Source: Akkermansiaceae bacterium (GTDB lineage: Bacteria > Verrucomicrobiota > Verrucomicrobiia > Verrucomicrobiales > Akkermansiaceae). From it: a DNA stretch of 10,610 nt. The position numbers and the translations under genes were made by a program. The stretch covers positions 1 through 10,610 of the forward strand of contig JARFPV010000705.1 of assembly GCA_029288115.1 (NCBI GenBank), given 5' to 3'. Positions 1-6,589 of this stretch are shown one piece after another. The notes under the pieces were generated by a model, which saw only the letters and a list, made by a program, of their open reading frames with translations, did not search any database and was not told where the DNA came from. Position 1 is the stretch's first letter. Every line of letters starts with the position of its first letter.

Positions 1-561
1 GGTCAGTAGCGCAATCGATGCCACCCCCCCGTGGCGCGCTGTTTCGATGTCGTGCTGCATGTCTCCAAGAAACACGGTGCAAGTCGGGTCAAGCTGATGC
101 GTTTCGATCATGTGGTGGATTTGATCCCGCTTGTCGAGCACACCAGCATACGCAGCCTCAAAAAAATGATCCACGTCTAGTTCCTGCGAATGGCGGTGAA
201 ACGATGGGGCATCCATCGAGCTAAGAATAAACATGCGCTTATCAGACGCTGCAAGGTGCTGCAAAAAATCCACAGCATGCGGCAATAACGGTGTGGTCAC
301 ACCTGATGCCTCTGAAGCAGCAAATCCTACTCTAAAATGATCTTCCAGCTCATCCAAAGGGACATTGGGAATCACTTCCTCATAAAACCCAGCGTAAGGC
401 AGTCGAAATTGACTGCGGAATTCTTCCCGACTCAGGCCGGGCAATCCATACTGGTTCATCACGTGATTGGTCGCATCCAACACCATCGTCAGATCGTCCA
501 CTAAAGTACCGGACCAATCGAAGATCCAGTTCTCATAGCGATGAATATTTTCCCGAATCAT
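1..561 (-). CDS. HAD-superfamily hydrolase (Gph-like), 3' end beyond the window
   Basis: 187 residues are visible and the reading frame runs off the left edge, so the C-terminus is missing; whole enzymes of this type are usually about 210-230 residues. HAD motifs occur in order. Motif I is FDWSGT, with nucleophile D15. A phosphoglycolate-phosphatase-like helical cap follows, roughly residues 22-95. Motif II is the Ser of FILSS (114/115), motif III is K144, and motif IV is GDMQHD (D167, D171). The family hydrolyses phosphate esters through an Asp phospho-enzyme in the cytoplasm. Position +2 after the nucleophile is Ser17, where most phosphatases carry the acid/base Asp; phosphonatases carry Ala there. 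The substrate therefore cannot be assumed to be phosphoglycolate. The ATG at 561 lies 6 nt after the DUF721 stop with no clear Shine-Dalgarno, which suggests translational coupling in the ferredoxin-DUF721-HAD run. Family is clear; substrate unknown. Confidence 0.85.
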   Translation of the reverse strand, partial: MIRENIHRYENWIFDWSGTLVDDLTMVLDATNHVMNQYGLPGLSREEFRSQFRLPYAGFYEEVIPNVPLDELEDHFRVGFAASEASGVTTPLLPHAVDFLQHLAASDKRMFILSSMDAPSFHRHSQELDVDHFFEAAYAGVLDKRDQIHHMIETHQLDPTCTVFLGDMQHDIETARHGGVASIALLT

Positions 562-567
562 GGCGTA

Positions 568-957
568 TTAACCGATTTTGAAAATCACCTGCTTAATACT
601 GTCGGTGCCGAGTTCACGCCGGAGGTTTTCGAGAAGTTTGCCACTCATTTGCTGCAGGTGGAACTTCATCGTCGGTTGTAGCACCCTCAGGATCAGGATG
701 CCGTCGCGTATTGACTCCGGCACTGTGTGACGCGCGACAAATTCTCCAGCGACGCGATCCCAGACTTCCTTCAACCGCTCCTCCTCAATCCCCTCGGACA
801 GACCGATGACCTTGAGCAGGTCAGTCAAAAATTCATCCGGTTTGTGGATGTTGCGCGCGGAGCTCGGGGGATCGATACCGCCACGCCACTCCGTGAGTAT
901 TTTCGCCCGCGCACGGGCATCTCCTTTTGGTTTCGGTTGATGGCGTCTATTTGCCAT
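568..957 (-). CDS. dciA: DUF721 / DciA-family protein
   Basis: A 129-residue protein. Residues 1-40 are a basic tail rich in Arg, Lys and Pro. The rest matches the DUF721 (PF05258) pattern: a helix around 41-65, then VWDRVAGEFVARHT (W66, G71, H77), the beta hairpin GILILRV (86-92), and a helix LLENLRREL before a final short strand ending FKIG. DUF721 proteins are the DciA family, the ancestral bacterial loader/operator of the replicative helicase DnaB, acting in the cytoplasm at replication forks. The usual Trp in the 'p.w..eL' stretch is Met97 here (PTMKFHL). A longer frame exists upstream, but it runs through the ferredoxin gene, so I chose ATG 957, where homology-like sequence begins. It overlaps the ferredoxin end by 11 bp, implying coupled translation. 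Helicase loading is inferred from the family only. Confidence 0.82.
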   Translation of the reverse strand: MANRRHQPKPKGDARARAKILTEWRGGIDPPSSARNIHKPDEFLTDLLKVIGLSEGIEEERLKEVWDRVAGEFVARHTVPESIRDGILILRVLQPTMKFHLQQMSGKLLENLRRELGTDSIKQVIFKIG

Positions 958-1180
958 CGTCGCCAATAGCCTCAACTGGGCAACCTTCCATGGCCTCGAC
1001 GCATTGCTCGCGCTCCTCGTCATTTTCGGGTTGCTTAAAGACGTAGGAATACCCCTCGTCCTCTTCACGGGTGAAATTGTTAGGTGCAGTCTCGCGACAC
1101 AGGTCACAGTCGATGCACTGACTGTCCACATAGAACTCGCCTTTTACGTTCTCCGGATTGATATCTTCTTTGTCGGCCAT
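947..1180 (-). CDS. Small single-cluster [4Fe-4S] ferredoxin
   Basis: A 77-residue, strongly acidic cytoplasmic protein. C22, C25 and C28 form CxxCxxC, and C67 sits in a CP motif, giving the four ligands of one [4Fe-4S] cluster, as in Desulfovibrio- and Thermotoga-type monocluster ferredoxins. The second cluster of 2[4Fe-4S] clostridial ferredoxins is absent. A fifth cysteine, C60, may match the non-ligand cysteine that forms a disulfide or second-site remnant in some monocluster ferredoxins. The role is low-potential electron transfer; the partner cannot be read from the context, since the downstream genes (DUF721, HAD) are not redox enzymes. The ATG at 1180 is the only sensible start; the upstream bases are AT-rich without a strong Shine-Dalgarno. 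It is the first gene of the minus-strand run. Confidence 0.93.
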   Translation of the reverse strand: MADKEDINPENVKGEFYVDSQCIDCDLCRETAPNNFTREEDEGYSYVFKQPENDEEREQCVEAMEGCPVEAIGDDGK

Positions 1181-1264
1181 GTTGTTAAATAGATGTTAAT
1201 CTGTCGCGGGTTCCTTCGCCCAAGAATCGTCCTGAAGCAAGTCATAAATGACGGCAAACTCCGT

Positions 1265-1312
1265 CTGAGAGTTGGATTTCTGCTGGTCAAACGGCCTCTC
1301 AGCAGTTAATCC
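1265..1312. repeat. Overlapping inverted repeats in a divergent spacer
   Basis: Two stems share bases. Stem A pairs CTGAGAG (1265-1271) with CTCTCAG (1296-1302), 7 perfect pairs. Stem B pairs GGATT (1274-1278) plus CTGCTG (1280-1285) with CAGCAG (1300-1305) plus AATCC (1308-1312), 11 pairs with a small 1x2 internal loop and a 14-nt loop. Bases 1300-1302 belong to both right arms, so the complete stems cannot form together. The element lies about 50 nt before the ATG of the acidic membrane protein gene and about 85 nt before the ferredoxin start on the other strand. It could be an mRNA leader structure or an operator. No U-run follows, so it does not look like an intrinsic terminator. Function is unknown. 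Confidence 0.4.
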
Positions 1313-1360
1313 GACCTTTCAAAGACCCCGATTCACCCTTTAGCATTCAGGTCAACAACC

Positions 1361-2425
1361 ATGGACAAGAAAGACAAACAGACAACTCGCACGACCCGAG
1401 ATATTTCTACCCAGATCGAGGAGGAGAACCTCTGGGACCTGGATGACGACTGGGACGACGAGGAAGTATCTCCTGATGAGGCGGTTCAGGAGACTTCAGC
1501 CGTCGAAAAGCAGGAACCCCAGAACGTGACCGAGACCGAGGAAGTTCAGGCGACCGAGGACGACCCAACTGAGGAAATCACAGACGAAACTGACGAATTT
1601 GATACTGATGAATTTGCCAGTGACGAACCCGAGGAATTACCTGCAGAAGAACCCGAGGAACTACCGGTTCAGGAACCGGAGGTTGAGGAGGATCCACCAG
1701 AGTCCAAGAAGGATGAGCCGGAAGAGCAGTCAACCATTTCACTCAAGGAGACCGCGGAAGAAGCTCCAGTTGAAAAAGCAGCCACTGAGGAGGCTCCGGA
1801 GGTTTCGAAAGATGAAACCTCTGATCTCCCTGATACAAGCGTGGGGGGCATTACTGCGCCTGCCACGGTTGCGTTGAAAAAACTTTCGCTCAACAAAACA
1901 GAAAAAATCGCCCTCGCCGCTGTGGCGGCCGTCATGATCGGGCTTCTGGTGTGGGGCTGCATTTGGCTCAGCGGAAAGAACAAGATCGCCAATACAAGAG
2001 AAACGGTTGATCTCCCTGTCGCTGGAAAACACGCCACCGTCTCAGGCCTGTCCACTTTCTGGATTACCCCAAAAAGCGGCCCGGGCGTCAATCTGAACGC
2101 AGTAGTCGTGCCATCCGTAACCATTACTTTGGACGAGGAGGCAAGCGGCAGTGGTGCCCTGCGACTCTATTTCCAGAATGCAGACAAAAACAGCATCGGC
2201 GACCCTATCACGCTTTCATTTGAAAGCGGGAAGTTTCCCAATGATTCGAACACCATTGAGGTGTCCGCATCAGATGGCTTCCATCAAGAAGGTCAATTCC
2301 ATGCCTACCAGGTGGATGATGCAACACCCTGGAGAGTCCTTATCTTAGAGGCACCAAGCGTAGATAGCGCTGGCTCGGAGTTCGAGAATCTCGTCAACGC
2401 ACCCGTTGAGGCCAAACGCAAGTAA
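1361..2425 (+). CDS. Acidic single-span membrane protein, unknown function
   Basis: 354 residues; I do not recognise the family. Residues 1-160 are low-complexity and extremely acidic: WDLDDDWDDEE (25-35), long Glu/Asp/Pro/Thr stretches, and a near-tandem EPEELP repeat around 89-102. A short basic linker (LKKLSLNKTEK, 172-182) precedes one transmembrane helix (about 183-204). About 150 residues follow that look folded and beta-rich (for example VVVPSVTITLDEE and ALRLYFQNAD), ending EAKRK. By the positive-inside rule, the acidic part is cytoplasmic and the C-terminal domain periplasmic (type II topology). There is no signal peptide. An AGGT at 1349-1352, 8 nt before the ATG, supports the start. 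The gene is alone on its strand, divergent from the ferredoxin run and convergent with recN 21 bp away. The acidic tail could bind basic proteins or cations, but nothing in the sequence shows this. Confidence 0.85.
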   Translation: MDKKDKQTTRTTRDISTQIEEENLWDLDDDWDDEEVSPDEAVQETSAVEKQEPQNVTETEEVQATEDDPTEEITDETDEFDTDEFASDEPEELPAEEPEELPVQEPEVEEDPPESKKDEPEEQSTISLKETAEEAPVEKAATEEAPEVSKDETSDLPDTSVGGITAPATVALKKLSLNKTEKIALAAVAAVMIGLLVWGCIWLSGKNKIANTRETVDLPVAGKHATVSGLSTFWITPKSGPGVNLNAVVVPSVTITLDEEASGSGALRLYFQNADKNSIGDPITLSFESGKFPNDSNTIEVSASDGFHQEGQFHAYQVDDATPWRVLILEAPSVDSAGSEFENLVNAPVEAKRK

Positions 2426-2446
2426 ACGCTCACTCCACAGATTCAA

Positions 2447-4099
2447 TTACTGGCCAGCCAGCAGGCTCTGTGCCATCGCGCGCACCTGCTCCCCTCCTCC
2501 GCCTAACATGCGCACGAGCTCGTCTGTGCGATGCTCACCATCGACGGCGACAAGCCGCGAGCAGGTTCTGCCGTCCTCAACGTCCTTGCTCACGACAAAA
2601 TGATGTGCCGCAAGTGCCGCTACCTGCGGGAAATGCGTGATGGCGACGACCTGATGGCGGTCGCCTAGCCGCGCCATCTTCTCACCCACCGCACGGGCGA
2701 TCTCGCCACCCACATTGGCATCGATTTCATCGAACACCATCAGCGGGGTAGCATCTTGTTCAGCGAGGGCACTTTTTACCGAGAGCATGACTCGTGAAAT
2801 TTCCCCACTGGAGGCGATCTGCCGCAGTGGCTTCATTGGCTCGCCCGGATTCGGTCCGAATTCAAACTCGACGTCCTCCAGCCCGCTTGCCTCGGGTTTT
2901 TCATGTGCAGTTAGCCGAACCTCGAATGCTGCCTGCTTAAAACCAAGCTCTTTCAGATGCCGCGCGATGTCCTTGGCGAGGCGTGGTGCGGATTTCCTTC
3001 GTAAGTCGCTAAGGACATCACCTGAGGCATCGACCTTTTCCCTTGATGCGTCGATCGCGTCCTGAAATGCCTGCAACTGTTCAGCGCGATTCTCCACAGA
3101 GCCAAGCCGCTGGGCAACTTGCTCCCGATGAGTGAGCACATCCTCTAGTGATGGACCGTATTTCCTTTTCAGGTTCTCCAGAGTATTGATGCGCTCTTCC
3201 AAGCGTGCAAGTTCAGCCGGATCCGTATTGAGACCATCCAGGTAATCAGACAAGGCAGATTCCATCTCCTGAAGTTCCAGCACGGTGCGATCCAGACCGT
3301 CCAGCGTCTCACGCAAGACGGGGTCTAGTTTCTCGAGGTCGCGGGATGTCCGCTGTAGATGACCAAGCCGATCCATCAGTGCATCATCGCCGGAAAGCAT
3401 GCCGAGGGCTGCACCTACAGACTCAACCAGTCGTGAGCTGTTCGCGGCACGTTGGTAATCGGATTCCAGACCCGCTGCTTCGCCTGGGTTTACTTGCGCC
3501 GCATCGATTTCATCAAGCTGGTGCCGGAGCAGCTCCAATTCATGCTCCCCTGCAACACCTGATTTCTGGAACACCTCAAGCGCTTCTACCTTTTCCCGCC
3601 AAGTCCTCCATGCCATGCGGTAGTCAAGCCCTGCCTCTGAGGCATCGGCGTAGGCATCGAGCATTGCTAGCTGTCGGTCTGTCGAAAGCAACCCCTGATG
3701 ATCGTGCGGGCCATGGAGATCAACAAGGTGACTACCCAGACTTTTTAAAACACCCAGAGTCGCGGATGAGTTGTTGATAAATTGTTTGTTAGACGATTGC
3801 CCGATGACACGCTTGACGATGAGTTGACCATCGTCGCAAGGGTCGAGTCCGCTCTCCTCCAGCACGGCATTGACCGCCGGGGCATTGGGAAGATCAAACA
3901 CAGCCTCCACGGTGCAGGCCGATTCACCAGTACGGATCATCGACTTGTCAGCACGTTCCCCGAGCACCAGTTTGAGGGCACCAACAATGACCGATTTACC
4001 AGCGCCGGTTTCCCCTGTAACACCGACTAGGCCCGAGCCTAGCTGCCACTCGAGCGAATCTACGAGTGCGAGATTTTTAATTTTGAGCAGGCTGAGCAT
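2447..4099 (-). CDS. recN: DNA repair ATPase RecN
   Basis: 550 residues, the normal RecN length (about 550-560). RecN is a cytoplasmic SMC-like ABC ATPase that acts early in recombinational double-strand-break repair. The N-terminal half has the RecN-type opening LLKIKNLALVD and Walker A GETGAGKS (29-36). The family motif HGPHDHQ follows at 129-135 (HGQHEHQ in most members). Residues about 160-385 form a Glu/Leu/Arg-rich coiled coil. The C-terminal half holds the ABC signature SSGEISR (430-436), Walker B LMVFDEID (453-460) and the H-loop ITHFPQVAALA (H489). All catalytic motifs are intact. The frame extends 12 codons further upstream, but ATG 4099 gives the standard RecN N-terminus. The gene is divergent from the metallo-hydrolase gene with a 56-bp spacer. 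I see no LexA-type operator there. Confidence 0.97.
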   Translation of the reverse strand: MLSLLKIKNLALVDSLEWQLGSGLVGVTGETGAGKSVIVGALKLVLGERADKSMIRTGESACTVEAVFDLPNAPAVNAVLEESGLDPCDDGQLIVKRVIGQSSNKQFINNSSATLGVLKSLGSHLVDLHGPHDHQGLLSTDRQLAMLDAYADASEAGLDYRMAWRTWREKVEALEVFQKSGVAGEHELELLRHQLDEIDAAQVNPGEAAGLESDYQRAANSSRLVESVGAALGMLSGDDALMDRLGHLQRTSRDLEKLDPVLRETLDGLDRTVLELQEMESALSDYLDGLNTDPAELARLEERINTLENLKRKYGPSLEDVLTHREQVAQRLGSVENRAEQLQAFQDAIDASREKVDASGDVLSDLRRKSAPRLAKDIARHLKELGFKQAAFEVRLTAHEKPEASGLEDVEFEFGPNPGEPMKPLRQIASSGEISRVMLSVKSALAEQDATPLMVFDEIDANVGGEIARAVGEKMARLGDRHQVVAITHFPQVAALAAHHFVVSKDVEDGRTCSRLVAVDGEHRTDELVRMLGGGGEQVRAMAQSLLAGQ

Positions 4100-4155
4100 C
4101 TTACTTGGCAATATCCTTGGCTTGGCGCACCGCATTATGTCAAGGTCACACCAAG

Positions 4156-4953
4156 TTGAAACCTGAATTTTCCCTCACTTTCCTCGGCACGAGCACCTCG
4201 ACTGGCGTTCCGGTGATCAGCTGTGACTGTGAGGTGTGCACATCCGGTGACCCTCTACTGATCCGCACCCGATCATCTGTGCATGTCCAGACACCGGAAT
4301 TCTCAGTGCTTGTCGACAGCGGCCCGGATTTGCGCGAGCAGGCATTACGGGAAAACCTCACCAAGGTGGACGCCGTACTCTACACCCACGCTCATCTCGA
4401 TCACATCACCGGGTTTGATGAGCTACGTGCCTTTTGCTGGCGACGCGACAGCCCTCTCCCGTTGTATGGCTCCGAAGAATGTCTTGAAGAAATCAAGCGC
4501 ATGTTCAGTTGGGCATTCCTGCCCACCAATACATACAAGGGCTACGTCAAACCTGACCCACAGGTCACGAATGGCCCATTCCAGCTAGGAAAACTAACCG
4601 TGACTCCGATACCAGTGATTCACGGATCAGTGCCAACGCAAGGGTATCGATTCGATTACCCGGGGACACCTGGCATCGCCTACCTACCTGATGTAAAAAC
4701 GATCCCCGAAGCGAGCTGGAAAATGATAGCGGACATCCCCATACTCATCATCGACACCCTGCACCGGCGGGAGCATCCCACACACATGAATTTCACTGAG
4801 GCTCTAGCAACCTCCTCGAAACTTGGTGCTAAAAAAACCTACCTCACCCACTTGTCACACGAGCTCGACCCTAGAGAGGCAGCTTCCGAACTACCTACAA
4901 ACACATCTTTCGCTCACGATGGATTAAAACTCACATTCCCTGTGGACGCATGA
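4156..4953 (+). CDS. PhnP-like MBL-fold metallo-hydrolase (TTG start)
   Basis: 265 residues from TTG 4156. The N-terminus reads SLTFLGTSTSTGVPV and then CDCEVC (C23, C25, C28), matching PhnP-type enzymes (COG1235) in which these cysteines help hold a structural zinc. The metallo-beta-lactamase motif is HAHLDH (H78, H80, D82, H83), with later ligands probably H156 (VIHG), D179 (YLPDV) and H232 or H235 (THLSHE). PhnP hydrolyses cyclic ribose phosphodiesters; relatives act on other phosphodiesters or remain uncharacterised. No phosphonate genes lie nearby, so the PhnP reaction is not implied. The frame has no ATG or GTG near its 5' end. An earlier TTG at 4105 would add 17 atypical residues. TTG 4156 has AAGG 10 nt upstream and fits the family start. 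The next gene follows after 30 nt, likely the same transcript. Confidence 0.9.
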   Translation: MKPEFSLTFLGTSTSTGVPVISCDCEVCTSGDPLLIRTRSSVHVQTPEFSVLVDSGPDLREQALRENLTKVDAVLYTHAHLDHITGFDELRAFCWRRDSPLPLYGSEECLEEIKRMFSWAFLPTNTYKGYVKPDPQVTNGPFQLGKLTVTPIPVIHGSVPTQGYRFDYPGTPGIAYLPDVKTIPEASWKMIADIPILIIDTLHRREHPTHMNFTEALATSSKLGAKKTYLTHLSHELDPREAASELPTNTSFAHDGLKLTFPVDA

Positions 4954-4983
4954 ACCTGAGACGCTAGCCTGACTTTGACCAAT

Positions 4984-6582
4984 ATGAAACATCCTGCCAT
5001 CTTCACACTGCTTGCCCTGATTCTCCAAAGCATCCTACTAGCCGGCCCCATTGATCCCAAAAAGGTGGCTATCGTTTACAATACCCGTGTAGCGGCGTCG
5101 AAGGATCTTGCGGAGTATTACGCTACTGCGCGTAATATCCCCAAGGAGAATCTGGTCGGCCTGGATGTTATCGATAAAGATCAGATCAGCCGTAAGGATT
5201 ACAATACTCAGATTCAAGAACCCCTACGGAAAATATTCACCAGCCGAAATTGGTGGACGATGGCTCGCAATGCGCAAGGAGTTGAGCTCCCCTCAGCAGC
5301 CAAAATCACGACGCTGGTCTGCATGAGGGGAATCCCGTTCAAAATCCAGCGCGGACCAATCACAGAAAAGAACGCCCCAAAACTAGCGGCACATTTCGCC
5401 AAAGCCAATGAAGCGTCCGTGGACTCCGAGCTTGCATTGTTAGGTGTGCACGGAATTTCAACTGTAGGACCTCAATCCAATCCCTACTTCAAAAAGGATG
5501 TCGCATTTTCCAAAGCCGGCATCAGCTATATGTTCATGGTTGGTCGTATCGATGGTCCGGACTATAGCACCTGCAAACGCTTAATCGATGACGCCATTGC
5601 CACTGAGAAGCGCGGGCTTTGGGGAATGTGCTATCTCGACAAAGCACTGAAGGGCGGAGGCTACACCATCGGAGAAAAGTGGTTGGAAACCATTTTTACA
5701 ACCAATCTCAAGGCGGGCATTCCAACGGTGATTGACCGCAACAAGCAGACATTCACTTCGCATTACCCGATGAATGACGCTGCGATTTACTACGGATGGT
5801 ACACGCGGAACAGGAACGGCCCCCTGCTCAATCCCACATTCAAATTCCGTCGCGGCGCCGTTGCCGTTCACCTCCACTCCTACAGCGCCAGCCAACTGCG
5901 CAACCCGACTAAAGAATGGACCGGCCCCATTCTCGCCAAGGGCGCTGCCGCCACGGTCGGCAATGTTTACGAGCCCTACCTCCAGCTCACACATCACTTT
6001 GATATCCTGCATGACCGACTCTTGAAGGGTTATACCCTGGTGGAAGCTGCGTATATGTCAGTTAACGCACTCTCGTGGCAGAATGTTGTCATCGGTGATC
6101 CACTTTACCGTCCGTTTCTTCATTTTAAAGGCAGCGGTGAAAAACATCATGAGGACAAGACCTACCGTGCCATCCGCATTGCCCATGAGCAGTGGGGTGA
6201 TGACCCAGAGACCATGGTAAAAAAACTCCGCACCGCAGCCGCCGACACATCAAACCCCAAACTCTATGAGTTTCTTGGCCTCTGGCACTGGGCACAGAAA
6301 AAACAACGCATCGCCATCGCATTTTTCCAGACCGCCGTAAAAAAACACCTGCGGGAAACCGATCAACTGCGTCAATGGCTCTACGTGGCAGACATCTACC
6401 GACAAGCAGGCGATAAGCTGCTCGCCATCGAGACGCTACAGAAAGCACACGATGCCCACGGAAAAATCCCCGAAATCAAGTCGGCCACCGCATTGCTCAA
6501 TATCCTCAGCCCGCCACCACCGCCACCAGCAGCCGAGGCAAAAAAGAATAGCGACGCAAAAAAACTGCCAAAGAAAAAGTAA
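4984..6582 (+). CDS. Exported TIGR03790-family protein with C-terminal helical extension
   Basis: 532 residues. Residues 1-20 form a signal peptide (basic start, hydrophobic ALILQSILLA), so the protein is exported. The core (about 25-380) matches my recollection of TIGR03790: VAIVYNTRVAASKDLAEYYA near the start, RNIPKENL, LVCMRGIPFKI, AAIYYGWYT (266-274), FRRGAVAVHLHS (288-299), TVGNVYEPYL (324-333) and GDPLYRPF (371-378). The family occurs in Planctomycetes, Verrucomicrobia and Acidobacteria and has no known biochemical role. Residues about 390-508 look like TPR-type paired helices (ETMVKKLRTAAADTS, YEFLGLWHWAQ, QWLYVADIYRQAGDKLLAIETLQKA). A run of seven prolines interrupted by nothing longer than a Ser start (about 510-515) and a Lys-rich tail end the protein. 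ATG 4984 is preferred over TTG 4975. It is probably co-transcribed with the metallo-hydrolase upstream. Confidence 0.9.
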   Translation: MKHPAIFTLLALILQSILLAGPIDPKKVAIVYNTRVAASKDLAEYYATARNIPKENLVGLDVIDKDQISRKDYNTQIQEPLRKIFTSRNWWTMARNAQGVELPSAAKITTLVCMRGIPFKIQRGPITEKNAPKLAAHFAKANEASVDSELALLGVHGISTVGPQSNPYFKKDVAFSKAGISYMFMVGRIDGPDYSTCKRLIDDAIATEKRGLWGMCYLDKALKGGGYTIGEKWLETIFTTNLKAGIPTVIDRNKQTFTSHYPMNDAAIYYGWYTRNRNGPLLNPTFKFRRGAVAVHLHSYSASQLRNPTKEWTGPILAKGAAATVGNVYEPYLQLTHHFDILHDRLLKGYTLVEAAYMSVNALSWQNVVIGDPLYRPFLHFKGSGEKHHEDKTYRAIRIAHEQWGDDPETMVKKLRTAAADTSNPKLYEFLGLWHWAQKKQRIAIAFFQTAVKKHLRETDQLRQWLYVADIYRQAGDKLLAIETLQKAHDAHGKIPEIKSATALLNILSPPPPPPAAEAKKNSDAKKLPKKK

Positions 6583-6589
6583 TACGCAA

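Noticed and set aside
568..1131. Longer version of the DUF721 gene starting at 1131
   Set aside because: The extra 58 residues would overlap almost the whole ferredoxin gene in another frame, and resemble no DUF721 N-terminus. ATG 957 fits better.
1669..2124. Long open frame on the minus strand inside the acidic membrane protein gene
   Set aside because: It is the mirror of the Glu/Asp-rich codons: Ser/Thr/Phe-rich low complexity with no motif. The plus-strand frame has a Shine-Dalgarno, a transmembrane helix and a domain-like C-terminus.
3346..4166. Several plus-strand open frames inside recN
   Set aside because: They are shadows of a gene with all RecN motifs intact, and are rich in Arg, His, Pro and Ser as antisense frames usually are.
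5581..6012. Minus-strand open frame inside the TIGR03790 gene
   Set aside because: No start signal or motif; the plus-strand frame carries the family blocks throughout.
6500..6582. Proline run and Lys-rich end of the TIGR03790 gene as a possible slippage or frameshift site
   Set aside because: The frame stays open through it to a normal stop, 7 bp from the convergent stop. Such tails are common in exported proteins of this phylum.
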